64,000 nt of DNA, taken from the NCBI RefSeq assembly GCF_027925305.1, contig NZ_BSDR01000001.1, forward strand, positions 2,011,001 through 2,075,000, given 5' to 3'. Of the stretch, positions 55,797 to 64,000 are shown in pieces (position 1 is the first letter of the stretch; each line of letters starts with the position of its first letter). The position numbers were made by a program, and so were the translations under genes. The notes under the pieces were generated by a model, which searched no databases, was not told where the DNA came from, and saw nothing but the letters and a program-made list of their open reading frames with translations. Origin of the DNA: Desulforhabdus amnigena. Its GTDB lineage: Bacteria > Desulfobacterota > Syntrophobacteria > Syntrophobacterales > Syntrophobacteraceae.

Positions 55797-56399
55797 CTAT
55801 TGGATCAAAACCAGCCCGCAAACCGTTCCCATCGACGTCGAATCCCGACCGGTTCCCTGGACTGCACGGTTCATGGACCATCCAGTAGCCTGCATCAGTT
55901 TGGTGACGTTGATCCCGAAACCGGACATGGAGGGCCGGGCGTGGTCCGGATGCCTGCATGCCCCCCCCTCGCTCACCACCCGACACCTGGCATGATCCTG
56001 ACAAAAAAGGTCTTTACAGGAGCCGCCTGCAAAGGCCTTTGAATCACGATATCCCATGAGAACCGCCGCCCGTTCGATACCGGCGGCAATTTCATGAAGC
56101 AACCTGAATACATCCCGGCGCTCATCGGAAAACAGGACTTCCGAAGGGACCTCGATCTTGAATACCACCGCCCGTTTATATTTTCTCAAAAGCTCCCGAA
56201 ACCCGGACGGCCCGGAAACATAAGGCGGACAACTGGCTGCCTGTCCGTATTTTTCGCATCCCGGTTCCTTGCACAAGTCCGCCAAATCATCCTCAACAGA
56301 GATGTCTCCGGCAGTGATCACTGCGGCTTCACTCGCACCCAGCCTACACGCCAGTTGAATCAACTCCTGAAGCCCCGCTGTATCCCTTTCTTCCTTCAT
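55797..56399 (-). CDS. DUF2284 predicted metal-binding protein
   Basis: 200 aa, cytoplasmic. Cysteines line up in the DUF2284 pattern: DLCKEPGCEKYGQAASCPPY near 50-70, then GGSCKDLFCQDHARCRVVS and GGACRHPDHARPSMSGFGIN. CxxxxxC...CPP, CxxxxC...C sets bind an iron-sulfur cluster or other metal; family function is not known, though members are frequent in anaerobes and methanogens. ATG 56397-56399 follows AAGGGGATAGAG. It is transcribed away from nrdJ. Confidence 0.85.
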   Translation of the reverse strand: MKEERDTAGLQELIQLACRLGASEAAVITAGDISVEDDLADLCKEPGCEKYGQAASCPPYVSGPSGFRELLRKYKRAVVFKIEVPSEVLFSDERRDVFRLLHEIAAGIERAAVLMGYRDSKAFAGGSCKDLFCQDHARCRVVSEGGACRHPDHARPSMSGFGINVTKLMQATGWSMNRAVQGTGRDSTSMGTVCGLVLIQ

Positions 56400-56574
56400 T
56401 TTCTCTATCCCCTTCCATTTGCCGGCAATCATTCTATCATCACCCACCGCTGCGTCCTCAACAAACTCCAACCGTCCAAAACTTTGTGCAGAGAATTATC
56501 AACAAACGGCTTTTTTTTCATCATGATATCTTGCCATTGTCTCAAACCCCCCCTTTTTTCATGACAAATTACTT

Positions 56575-56602
56575 TTTGACACCCCTTGTTTTTCCCCTAT
56601 CA
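56575..56602 (+). promoter_or_regulatory. Sigma-70-type promoter of nrdJ-nfi
   Basis: TTGACA (56575-56580), 16-base spacer, TATCAT (56597-56602), about 100 bases before the nrdJ ATG. A B12 riboswitch was looked for in the leader and not seen. Confidence 0.55.
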
Positions 56603-56663
56603 TAATGTTCCATAAAAATTTGAAAACACATGAGACATCAAGGATCTGTTTTCCTTAAGTAAG

Positions 56664-56683
56664 CCAATTTATTAATTAATTGG
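56664..56683. promoter_or_regulatory. AT-rich palindrome in the nrdJ leader
   Basis: CCAATT and AATTGG flank TATTAATT, 23 bases before the nrdJ start. It could be an operator for an unidentified regulator; it does not match the NrdR box. Confidence 0.35.
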
Positions 56684-56705
56684 TTGAGTATCGAAAAAGG
56701 ATAAG

Positions 56706-58976
56706 ATGAATATGACCGATCGAGTACAGTCCCCTGCAAAACAGGCGGTCGATGACGCACAATCTTCCAGCATCACGGAAAAGAGGCGTATGACTCTGGT
56801 GAAGAAAGAACCGACTTTGAATCTCACCCCCAACGCTCTGGTGGTTTTGAGGAAACGTTATCTCAAGAAAAACGACAAGAGCGAACCTATCGAGACACCG
56901 GAGGAGCTTTTCTGGCGAGTCGCCAAAGCCATTGCCAAGGGGGATGCATCATATGAGGGTGCGGAAAGGATTGAAGAAACCTCTTACAAATTTTATCGTC
57001 TGATGGCTTCTCTGGATTTTATTCCTAATTCCCCGACCTTGATGAACGCCGGGCGTCGGCTGGGCCAGCTTGCAGCCTGCTTTGTGCTGCCGGTTGAAGA
57101 TTCCATCGACAGCATTTTTGAGGCCATCAAGCACGCAGCCATGATCCACAAAAGCGGCGGAGGCACAGGATTTTCCTTTTCTCGGTTGCGCCCGGAAAAC
57201 GACAAGGTTCTTTCTACCCAGGGAATTGCCAGCGGGCCCGTCTCCTTCATGACCGTTTTCGATTCGGCCACTGAAACCGTAAAACAGGGGGGAACCCGCC
57301 GTGGCGCCAATATGGGCATCCTGCGGGTGGACCATCCGGACATCGAGAAGTTCATTACATGCAAGACCGATAATGATCGCATGACCAATTTCAATATTTC
57401 CGTGGCGGTTACGGATTCATTTATGGAAGCGGTGGAAAGAGACATGGACTATGATCTCATCAATCCCCGCACCCGAGAACCTTCGGGAAGAATTTCCGCA
57501 CGGAAAATTTTCGATCAGATTGTAAATGCGGCATGGAAGAACGGAGAACCCGGAATCGTTTTCATTGATGCCATGAACCGTTTCAATCCCACTCCTCATG
57601 TAGGGATGATCGAGAGTACCAACCCATGCGGCGAGCAGCCCCTTCTCCCCTACGAATCCTGCAACCTGGGTTCCATCAATCTTTCTCACATGGTTCGAGA
57701 CGGAAAGATAGACTTCGCTTATCTGAGAGAAGTCGTCTGGGATGCGGTGCATTTTCTGGACAACGTCATCGAGGTCAATAAGTATCCTCTCCCTAAGATT
57801 CAAGAACTGACCAAGGCCAACCGCAAGATTGGACTCGGTGTCATGGGTTTTGCGGACATGCTCATCGGGCTTGGGATTTCCTATAACTCGGAAGAGGCGG
57901 TTCAAACGGCCGAAGAAGTCATGGCATTCATTCAGAAAGAGAGCAAGGCGGCCTCGGCGCACCTGGGCGAAACACGCGGAAATTTTCCCAACTACAAGGG
58001 TTCCGCCTACGACCGGCCGGATACTCCCTTCATGCGCAATGCCACGACGACGACCGTTGCCCCCACGGGAACGATCAGCATCATCGGGAGCTGTTCCAGC
58101 GGAATAGAACCCCTGTTTGCCATCAGTTTCGTCCGCAAGGTATTGGACAATGAGGAACTGCTTGAAGTACATCCCCTTTTCCAGAAGGTAGCCAAAGAGC
58201 GGGGATTCTATTCGGAAGAGCTCATGAAACGCATTGCGGAACGTGGGAGCATCAAGGATTTCATGGAAATTCCCGAAGATGTGCGCCGCGTTTTCGTGGT
58301 TTCCCACGACGTCTCACCCGAATGGCACATCCGCATTCAGGCGGCTTTTCAGAAACATACGGACAATGCCGTCAGCAAGACCATCAACTTTCCTTTCGCC
58401 GCCACCGTCGAGGATGTAGCAACCGCCTATCTCAAGGCTTTTCAATTGGGGTGCAAGGGTCTCACCATTTACAGGGACGGCAGCCGTGACCTCCAGGTTC
58501 TCAACATTCAGCGCAAGCCTCAATACCCGCAGGTGGAGCCTCGCCCGCGGCCGGATAGGACCACCGGCTTCACGGAACGCATCGACACGGGCTGCGGAAA
58601 GCTTTACGTGACCATCAACCGGGACGAATACGGATACTGCGAAGTTTTTGCCCAGATGGGGAAAGCCGGAGGGTGCGCCTACTCTCAGATCGAAGCCACG
58701 AGCCGTTTGATTTCGCTGGCACTGCGTTCCGGAGTCAAAATGGAAGCCATCGTCAGGCAGTTGATGGGCATCCGTTGTCCGTCTCCCGTATGGAAAAACG
58801 GGGAACAGGTGGTTTCCTGCTCGGACGCCATTGCAAAGGTTCTCAACCATCATGCGGAAACCCACGTGGCTTCCGTTGCGGCTGAAATGGGAGCCTGCCC
58901 CGACTGCGGTTCCGCTGTGGAGCACGAAGGGGGCTGTATTGTCTGCCGTTCCTGTGGGTTCTCACGCTGCAGCTAA
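56706..58976 (+). CDS. nrdJ: Adenosylcobalamin-dependent ribonucleotide reductase (class II)
   Basis: 756 aa. Converts ribonucleotides to deoxyribonucleotides with a radical from coenzyme B12, independent of oxygen. The barrel has the active-site segment [20 protein letters not shown] near 305, [19 protein letters not shown], and [14 protein letters not shown] in the C-terminal TSCPD-like domain. A last zinc-finger-like tail [14 protein letters not shown] and [10 protein letters not shown] may hold the redox-active cysteines. ATG 56706 follows AAAGGATAAG. The endonuclease V gene begins 8 bases after the stop. Confidence 0.96.
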   Translation: MNMTDRVQSPAKQAVDDAQSSSITEKRRMTLVKKEPTLNLTPNALVVLRKRYLKKNDKSEPIETPEELFWRVAKAIAKGDASYEGAERIEETSYKFYRLMASLDFIPNSPTLMNAGRRLGQLAACFVLPVEDSIDSIFEAIKHAAMIHKSGGGTGFSFSRLRPENDKVLSTQGIASGPVSFMTVFDSATETVKQGGTRRGANMGILRVDHPDIEKFITCKTDNDRMTNFNISVAVTDSFMEAVERDMDYDLINPRTREPSGRISARKIFDQIVNAAWKNGEPGIVFIDAMNRFNPTPHVGMIESTNPCGEQPLLPYESCNLGSINLSHMVRDGKIDFAYLREVVWDAVHFLDNVIEVNKYPLPKIQELTKANRKIGLGVMGFADMLIGLGISYNSEEAVQTAEEVMAFIQKESKAASAHLGETRGNFPNYKGSAYDRPDTPFMRNATTTTVAPTGTISIIGSCSSGIEPLFAISFVRKVLDNEELLEVHPLFQKVAKERGFYSEELMKRIAERGSIKDFMEIPEDVRRVFVVSHDVSPEWHIRIQAAFQKHTDNAVSKTINFPFAATVEDVATAYLKAFQLGCKGLTIYRDGSRDLQVLNIQRKPQYPQVEPRPRPDRTTGFTERIDTGCGKLYVTINRDEYGYCEVFAQMGKAGGCAYSQIEATSRLISLALRSGVKMEAIVRQLMGIRCPSPVWKNGEQVVSCSDAIAKVLNHHAETHVASVAAEMGACPDCGSAVEHEGGCIVCRSCGFSRCS

Positions 58977-58984
58977 GGAGAGCC

Positions 58985-59665
58985 ATGACTTGCCTCCACG
59001 CATGGGATTTATCCCCCAAAGAGGCGATAGAGCTGCAGCGGGAATTGGCTCAACATGTACAATTGAAGCCGCTCCCCGAGCATTTCGAAGTTCTGGGAGC
59101 GGCCGATATCGGTTACGTTGCCAGAACCAACCAGCTGGTTGCGGCCATGCTGACTTTCACCTGGCCGGATCTGCAATTGATCGAGACCTCCCATGTCGTC
59201 TCACCGATCCTCTTCCCTTATATCCCCGGGCTGCTCTCCTTTCGTGAAGTTCCCCCTTTGCTGGAAGCTCACCGACGCTTGAAGCGCCCACCGGACATTC
59301 TCTTGTGCGACGGTCAGGGAATCGCTCATCCGCGCAAACTCGGTTTGGCATCGCATCTCGGCCTTTGCTTGGGAATTCCGGCGGTGGGCTGCGCCAAAAA
59401 GCGACTCTGCGGAGAACACGCCTCTCTGGACTTTCATCGAGGAAGCTATACCCCTCTCATTCTTCGAGAGGAAGTGGTGGGTTACGTATTCCGCTCCAGG
59501 GACGGAGTCAAACCCATCTATATTTCGCCCGGCCACCTGGCCGACCTCGAAAGTTCCCGCGAAATCGTTCAACACTGTCTCGGACGTTACCGCATTCCCG
59601 AACCCCTGCGGCAGGCTCACAACCTCGCCACGCAATTGCGTCGGCAGATCCTCTCGCCCACTTGA
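58985..59665 (+). CDS. nfi: Endonuclease V (deoxyinosine 3' endonuclease)
   Basis: 226 aa. Cuts DNA one base 3' of deaminated bases, mainly deoxyinosine. Conserved: an early catalytic Asp in LGAADIGYVAR, the wedge PYIPGLLSFREVPPLL, the acid in LLCDGQGIAHPRKLGLASHLG, and VGCAKKRLCG. AAGGAGAG sits 8 bases before the ATG and overlaps the nrdJ stop region, so the gene is translated from the nrdJ message. Pairing of dNTP synthesis with repair of deaminated DNA is functionally sensible. Confidence 0.95.
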   Translation: MTCLHAWDLSPKEAIELQRELAQHVQLKPLPEHFEVLGAADIGYVARTNQLVAAMLTFTWPDLQLIETSHVVSPILFPYIPGLLSFREVPPLLEAHRRLKRPPDILLCDGQGIAHPRKLGLASHLGLCLGIPAVGCAKKRLCGEHASLDFHRGSYTPLILREEVVGYVFRSRDGVKPIYISPGHLADLESSREIVQHCLGRYRIPEPLRQAHNLATQLRRQILSPT

Positions 59666-59735
59666 ACCATACGGCAAAGTCCTCAAAAGTCCAAACAGCG
59701 AGTCCCGGCAAACTCCTCCGATTGCATTTTAGGCC

Positions 59736-59764
59736 TTGACCGTAGCGGGCAGATTCTTTTAAAT
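59736..59764 (+). promoter_or_regulatory. Candidate promoter of the TPR protein gene
   Basis: TTGACC (59736-59741), 17-base spacer, TTAAAT (59759-59764), about 60 bases before the ATG. Confidence 0.4.
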
Positions 59765-59822
59765 CCTTTCGTGGGAACTTATTCTGTCCCGGAAGTTTCA
59801 AGAAAAGACCAAGGAGACCATC

Positions 59823-61094
59823 ATGAGCGCCCCCATAATGCGGGAAGATTGGGAAGCACTGGTCGAGGTTCTGGACATGGGAATCAAGCGCCTCGACGAT
59901 AAGAGAATTGAACCCGTCAAACAAAGCCTGCTCGAATTTTCCAGCACAGCGGCCATGCTGGGACTGACTGACCTGGCAAATGCCGCCGTAAAGTTTCAGG
60001 AATTTCTTTTTGAAGCCGTCGCACCCGAATGGGATGAAGAAGCGGTTGCGACTCTCAGTCTTTCCATGAAGGGGCTCCGTGAAAATATGGATGCTGAAGA
60101 GTATGGGCCCAGGTTCGTAGAGGGTTTGAAGGAATATCTCGCTTACCTGGAATTCTACCGGGAAGGCATGGAAGCATCTTTACCGGCCCAAGCCGCTGAG
60201 GCGGAAGCGGCGACAGCAGAGGTCGCACAAGCCGGGGCTGCAGCCCCCGCAGCATCAAAACCGAAATCCGTCATGGAACCGCAAGTTGAAGGGTTCAAGC
60301 TTGAATCCGCTAAGAAGGCAGAGAAAACTTCACCGGCAATGAAAGAAGAAGCCCTACCCGAGTCGGTGATTTCACCGGCTTCGGCAGCGGAAGCGGGATA
60401 TGTTATGGACAAGGTTTACTGGTACAGGGAACTCCTGAGCCACGATCCGACCTCAAAGGCATTTGTTGCTCTTGCGGAAGAGCTCTGTTCACGGCACGCA
60501 TGGCAGGAAGCGATCGAAACGTGCCGCAATGGTCTGAGATATCACCCGCAAAACCTTCGAGGGCGTATTCTCCTGGGGTGGGCTCTTTGGGAATCCGGAG
60601 ATTTTGGCCCGGCAGAACAAATCCTCGCAGATGCGCGGGGGGAACTGGAAAAAAATGCGGTCCTCTACAAGATACTGGCCGAAGCTGCAGCCAAAAAGGG
60701 AGAACCGGAGCGATCCACAGAATTGTTGAAGATTTATAAGAGCATTCAACCGTCGCTTGCTCCCTCTTCATCTGCACCCGCGCGGGAATCTCTATCTGAA
60801 ACCACGGTTGAGGCTCCCGCCATTCAGATCCAACAGGCTGAGGCTGAGGAACTCGAAGCAGAGGAGGAAATCAGGAGCGAAGCGGTGTTGGAAGAGGCAG
60901 AGATCAAAGAGGCGGAAATGGAGCTCCCCGTGGAAGCTGCCGAAGAAAAAACGACAGAACCGCCTATCGCCTTTTTCTGCAGGTTTCTTGAAAAATATTC
61001 TCGTAAACCTGCTGGGAAATTCGAAGGATCGACGCTTTTTGCCGAGGAAGACAGGGAGGCTTTGGTAAGAATTCTGGCACGGGGAACTGCGTGA
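59823..61094 (+). CDS. Cytoplasmic TPR-repeat protein with acidic linkers
   Basis: 423 aa, no signal peptide or membrane helix. A helical N-terminal domain (about 1-115, EVLDMGIKRLDDKRIEPVKQ) is followed by an Ala/Glu linker, a TPR segment of about three repeats (about 200-300, AWQEAIETCRNGLRYHPQN and LRGRILLGWALWESGDFGPA), an acidic low-complexity stretch (AEAEELEAEEEIRSEAVLEE) and a short C-terminal tail. AAGGAG is 6 bases before the ATG. TPRs hold partner proteins; none can be named. It may form a transcription unit with the downstream genes, but a 426-base gap follows. Confidence 0.8.
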   Translation: MSAPIMREDWEALVEVLDMGIKRLDDKRIEPVKQSLLEFSSTAAMLGLTDLANAAVKFQEFLFEAVAPEWDEEAVATLSLSMKGLRENMDAEEYGPRFVEGLKEYLAYLEFYREGMEASLPAQAAEAEAATAEVAQAGAAAPAASKPKSVMEPQVEGFKLESAKKAEKTSPAMKEEALPESVISPASAAEAGYVMDKVYWYRELLSHDPTSKAFVALAEELCSRHAWQEAIETCRNGLRYHPQNLRGRILLGWALWESGDFGPAEQILADARGELEKNAVLYKILAEAAAKKGEPERSTELLKIYKSIQPSLAPSSSAPARESLSETTVEAPAIQIQQAEAEELEAEEEIRSEAVLEEAEIKEAEMELPVEAAEEKTTEPPIAFFCRFLEKYSRKPAGKFEGSTLFAEEDREALVRILARGTA

Positions 61095-61271
61095 TCGTCA
61101 AGGCACAAAGAGAGATTTCTCCGGCGGTGAAGTCAAATAATCCCAATGCGACCATCCTTTCCTTGGCTTTTTTCACCAAGCAGTGTAATCTTCTAGCTTT
61201 GACTGTAAAATTGACTTAATGAATGACAGGCACGAGCCGATCCATTGTACCAAGTATCGAAGGACATGCGC

Positions 61272-61478
61272 ATGATTCCTTTTGGTGCAGGATTATTCGG
61301 GGCCAAGATTCAGAAAGCTGTGGGCGCAACATTTGTGAAAACCCTAACGAGAAATGCGGGAAGAATGGCAGATCTTCCCGGAAAAATTCAATTTTTCATA
61401 TCACGCTCCATTCAGAACAGAGGGGATGGAAAATACAGACATTGGAGGAGGCCATTGGCTTCCCGGTGCATCGTCTGA
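61272..61478 (+). CDS. Doubtful small ORF (68 aa)
   Basis: ATG 61272 has AAGGA 8 bases upstream. The product has a Gly/Ala-rich start (MIPFGAGLFGAKIQKAVGAT) that could be an amphipathic helix, then a basic tail. It sits in a 426-base gap (61095-61520) with no other feature. It may be a real small gene, a remnant or chance. Confidence 0.3.
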   Translation: MIPFGAGLFGAKIQKAVGATFVKTLTRNAGRMADLPGKIQFFISRSIQNRGDGKYRHWRRPLASRCIV

Positions 61479-61520
61479 CCGAATAGCAAAGATGAATCTG
61501 AAGTCTAAGAGAAGGACAAT

Positions 61521-63335
61521 ATGACAGAATCCATACATTCATTTCACATCCCTGTCATGGGAACGGCATTCACCATAGAATCACCGGCAAAAGTAGCCAG
61601 GTACGGGATTTCATCCGTCATTTCGTGTGTTGACGATACGCTGATTGAAAGAATGCGCAAGTTTTATTGCAAAGTGATGGGCGAAGAATGCGTACCTATA
61701 AAGAAGAGCGACGAGGATGCGCGGGCACATCGCATTACGGAATACCTCAACCTGCTCGATCGAATCGTCAAAGAACAGTTTGAAAAACTGAAGGAATCCG
61801 CCTTCGAGATCGGCACAGAGATCACCAAGTATTTCGATCTTCTGGCCGATTCCTCTCCTCTCAGGCAGGCCTACGAGCACATGCTCGCCATGAAGAATTC
61901 CACAGAGAGGCAAAAGGCCCAGGATCAATTGAGAAAGAAGATCAAGCCGGGGTCCATCGACGTCAACATCATGACCAAGCTGGATCGCACGAATTACGAT
62001 AAAAACGGGGAACCTCTTCCCAGCGAATTCACGGATGCGCTGGCCGCTTTGCGGGGCTATGCCAACAGCACGCTCCATTCTTCCATTGTCTTTTCAGCGG
62101 GCTTCAATGGTCGCCTTTATGGATATGCAGAACATTTTGAAGATTTTCACGCAGACGACAATGGGTGTATCAAAAAGAAAATCGTCGTCAAGGTAAACGA
62201 TTACCGTTCCGCTTTGACCCAGGGGAAGTTTTTTGCCAAGAAGGGACTGTGGGTGTCCGAATACCGTCTCGAGTCCGGCCTCAACTGTGGGGGACACGCT
62301 TTCGGCCATGGAGGAAATCTGATGGGACCCAGCCTGGAGGAATTCAAACAGAGAAAGCAGGAACTGATTGACACTCTGTTTGAAATCTATAACAAAGCGC
62401 GGGCTCAAAAAGGGAAAAAGACCTTCAGCTCGCCTCACCCCGTGCGCTTTACGGCTCAGGGCGGCATCGGAACAGCAAAGGAGAACGACTTCCTTCTGAA
62501 GTACTACGAACTTGACGGGACAGGGTGGGGAACCCCTTTCCTGCTGGTTCCCGAAGCAACGACAACGGATCAGAAGACTCTTGAAAAACTTTGCAAAGCC
62601 ACTGAAGAAGATCTTTTCCTGAGCGACGTTTCCCCTCTGGGGGTTCCCTTCAACAACTTGAGAACTTCCGCAAGCGAGGAAGCAAAGCTTGCCAGGATCA
62701 ACGCAGGCAAACCCGGAAGCCCCTGCAGCAAGGGGCATCTGGTCTCGAATACGGAATTTTCCCAAAAACCCATTTGCCTCGCATCGCGCCTTTACCAAAA
62801 GGAGAAGCTGAAGCAGATCACCAGCGAAAATCTGGATCCCGAAACGCAAAAGACCGCGTGTGAGAGCGTTATGGCAAAAGCCTGCCTCTGCAATGACCTC
62901 GGGGGTGCCGCCATTTTGGCCCACGGGCTTGCGGAACCGCACGATCTGCCCTGCCCTCCCGCCGTTTGCCCGGGTCCCAACCTGGCTTATTTTTCAAGAG
63001 CCTTCACCCTGAAGGAGATGGTAGATCATATTTATGGGCGTATAAACATCCTAGCAGGGAAAAGACGCCCCAATATGTTCATAGCCGAATTGAATATGTA
63101 TATTGATTACCTGGAACGAGAAATCAAGGAGTCCCTGCCTTCCGCCAACGACCAGAAAATAAAGTACTTCGGGGAATTCAGGGAGAACCTCGTGCGGGGG
63201 ATCGCCTATTATGAGGAGCTGATCCCAAAGATGACGCATGAGTCGAAGGAATACCGCGACAGGATGTTTCAAGACCTTGGCAACAGCAGGAAAAAGCTGG
63301 AAGCCTTGACGGAACGTTACAAAACGATATTTTGA
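61521..63335 (+). CDS. Conserved-looking protein of unknown function, FMN TIM-barrel-like with Cys-rich C-terminus
   Basis: 604 aa, soluble. Several stretches look like a flavin-binding TIM barrel of the nitronate monooxygenase/PfaD kind: HIPVMGTAFTIESPAKVARYG near 9-29, VVKVNDYRSALTQGKFFAKKG near 222-242, LNCGGHAFGHGGNLMGP near 254-270, and FTAQGGIGTAKENDFLLKYY leading into DGTGWGTPFLLVPEA near 310-346. Residues about 400-490 contain seven Cys (402, 419, 447, 455, 457, 478, 483; e.g. KACLCNDLGG, LPCPPAVCPGP), which may bind a metal or iron-sulfur cluster. The tail is helical. ATG 61521 follows GAGAAGGA. No characterised protein comes to mind; the barrel call is inference. Confidence 0.6.
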   Translation: MTESIHSFHIPVMGTAFTIESPAKVARYGISSVISCVDDTLIERMRKFYCKVMGEECVPIKKSDEDARAHRITEYLNLLDRIVKEQFEKLKESAFEIGTEITKYFDLLADSSPLRQAYEHMLAMKNSTERQKAQDQLRKKIKPGSIDVNIMTKLDRTNYDKNGEPLPSEFTDALAALRGYANSTLHSSIVFSAGFNGRLYGYAEHFEDFHADDNGCIKKKIVVKVNDYRSALTQGKFFAKKGLWVSEYRLESGLNCGGHAFGHGGNLMGPSLEEFKQRKQELIDTLFEIYNKARAQKGKKTFSSPHPVRFTAQGGIGTAKENDFLLKYYELDGTGWGTPFLLVPEATTTDQKTLEKLCKATEEDLFLSDVSPLGVPFNNLRTSASEEAKLARINAGKPGSPCSKGHLVSNTEFSQKPICLASRLYQKEKLKQITSENLDPETQKTACESVMAKACLCNDLGGAAILAHGLAEPHDLPCPPAVCPGPNLAYFSRAFTLKEMVDHIYGRINILAGKRRPNMFIAELNMYIDYLEREIKESLPSANDQKIKYFGEFRENLVRGIAYYEELIPKMTHESKEYRDRMFQDLGNSRKKLEALTERYKTIF

Positions 63336-63657
63336 CTCCAGGGTGAATCCTGAAGATGGACGGATGAAGCGCAAAGAATGGAGAAGCACCCGGTGGTTTG
63401 TTCAAGGCGGAGTGCCAGTGCGGTTTGTCTTCAGGTCTTCACCCTTTTCCATTGAATGGCCGCCGGCTTTTCCGTGTCGTATCCCTCCAGGTGAATCTGA
63501 AATTTCAAAATATTCTGTTTCTGCCGAATCTGCCGCAACAATCCTCAGAGGACAAAAGATAGATAAAGGTGGGCAGCCGCCTGGCTTCCAAAGCCGCCCA
63601 TTCACCTGACAGAACAAGGCAAGACTGGATGTAAATCTCAACGGAGGTGCACTGGAA
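63336..63657. other. Intergenic region with a small hairpin
   Basis: About 320 bases. AGGTGGGC (from 63569) can pair loosely with GCCCATTCACCT, and GGCTT with AAGCC inside it. No T tract. No gene seen. Confidence 0.5.
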
Positions 63658-64000
63658 GTGAATATTCTTTTGCAGAACCTACGTATCACCCTCCCCGTTT
63701 TTTTCCATGTCATTGCAATGGCTTTTTCTATCCTTATGCTCCCACGTCCGGGATATTCCATCAATATCGATGAAGCCATATCCCTCGCCGAAAGAAATCT
63801 ACCATCTTATAAAGCGGCGAAACTCGAGGTCCAGTCCACGGAGAACCTCTACAAGGCATCTCTTTCCCCCTATCTCCCGAGTCTGGATACATCCACATCT
63901 CAGGAATATCACGACACAACCCCCGAAGACTTTGATCTCAACACTTACGACGTCACCCTATCCTACCTGCTCTTCGACGGGGGCAGAAGAAAAGCCAACA
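63658..64000 (+). CDS. TolC-family outer-membrane protein (partial, C-terminus outside window)
   Basis: 114 residues before the window ends. GTG 63658 follows GGAGGT 9 bases upstream. Signal peptide (HVIAMAFSILMLPRPGYS), then the OEP start INIDEAISLAERNLPSYKAA and SPYLPSLDTSTSQEYHDTTP, and the typical TLSYLLFDGGRRKAN. TolC proteins are exit ducts for type I secretion or RND efflux. Unlike the NodT protein at 3418 it is not a lipoprotein in the part seen. Confidence 0.85.
   Translation, partial: MNILLQNLRITLPVFFHVIAMAFSILMLPRPGYSINIDEAISLAERNLPSYKAAKLEVQSTENLYKASLSPYLPSLDTSTSQEYHDTTPEDFDLNTYDVTLSYLLFDGGRRKAN

Noticed and set aside
56603-56705. Cobalamin riboswitch before the B12-dependent reductase
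   Set aside because: The leader is only about 100 bases and AT-rich; the B12-box pattern GCCACTG is absent.

Overview
The window looks like chromosomal DNA of a Gram-negative anaerobe of the Desulfobacterota (former Deltaproteobacteria), possibly close to Syntrophobacter-like sulfate reducers or syntrophs. This is inferred from gene content: outer-membrane machinery (TamA-, NodT- and TolC-type proteins, OmpA-like protein, lipoproteins), a B12-dependent ribonucleotide reductase, a UbiA/UbiD pair of the kind used for menaquinone synthesis, dnaK followed by a CbpA/CbpM pair and clpB, and families of short palindromic intergenic repeats. No taxonomic marker gene (rRNA) is present, so the placement is tentative. 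No tRNA, rRNA, CRISPR array, transposase or prophage was recognised.

Layout. 1-10 kb: the N-terminal part of a TamA-like Omp85 protein, an MscS channel, a NodT outer-membrane lipoprotein, RNase Z, a three-gene row (52-aa basic protein, GNAT acetyltransferase, M20 peptidase) and an exported S10 serine carboxypeptidase. 10-14 kb: the rlmE-yebC-ruvC-ruvA-ruvB cluster on the minus strand. 14-24 kb: a macrodomain protein, a triple-PAS sensor protein whose ATPase domain looks degenerate, an exported MsrA-MsrB fusion, topoisomerase III, and a sodium/solute symporter-histidine kinase fusion with a small two-helix membrane partner. 24.7-29.5 kb: a promoter followed by ABC ATPase, FtsX-type permease and CrtC/AttH-like exported protein. 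29.5-36 kb: a secreted protein, a vWA-OmpA protein with a clear terminator, a CCA-adding-type nucleotidyltransferase, a 47-aa membrane protein, and leuA preceded by a possible leucine-rich leader peptide and an intrinsic terminator. 36-45.5 kb: a small membrane protein, AI-2E-family protein, proline-rich TPR lipoprotein, PBP1-type peptidoglycan synthase, RlmD-type methyltransferase and the UbiA/UbiD pair. 45.5-54.6 kb: a frameshifted Uma2 pseudogene, a Ycf45-like AAA-R3H protein, and the chaperone cluster dnaK-cbpA-cbpM-clpB on the minus strand. 55-64 kb: a small exported protein, a DUF2284 cysteine protein, nrdJ with endonuclease V directly behind it, a TPR protein, a 604-aa protein of unknown function that resembles an FMN TIM barrel with a Cys-rich tail, and the start of a TolC-family protein.

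The genes are mostly housekeeping and envelope functions rather than one large accessory system. The least ordinary items are the 604-aa flavoprotein-like protein, the possible leuA attenuator, two small genes (52 and 47 aa), the sensor protein lacking its ATP-binding glycine boxes, the dinucleotide-insertion Uma2 pseudogene, and at least six families of 85-130 bp palindromic repeats that sit between genes and mostly occur more than once in the window.
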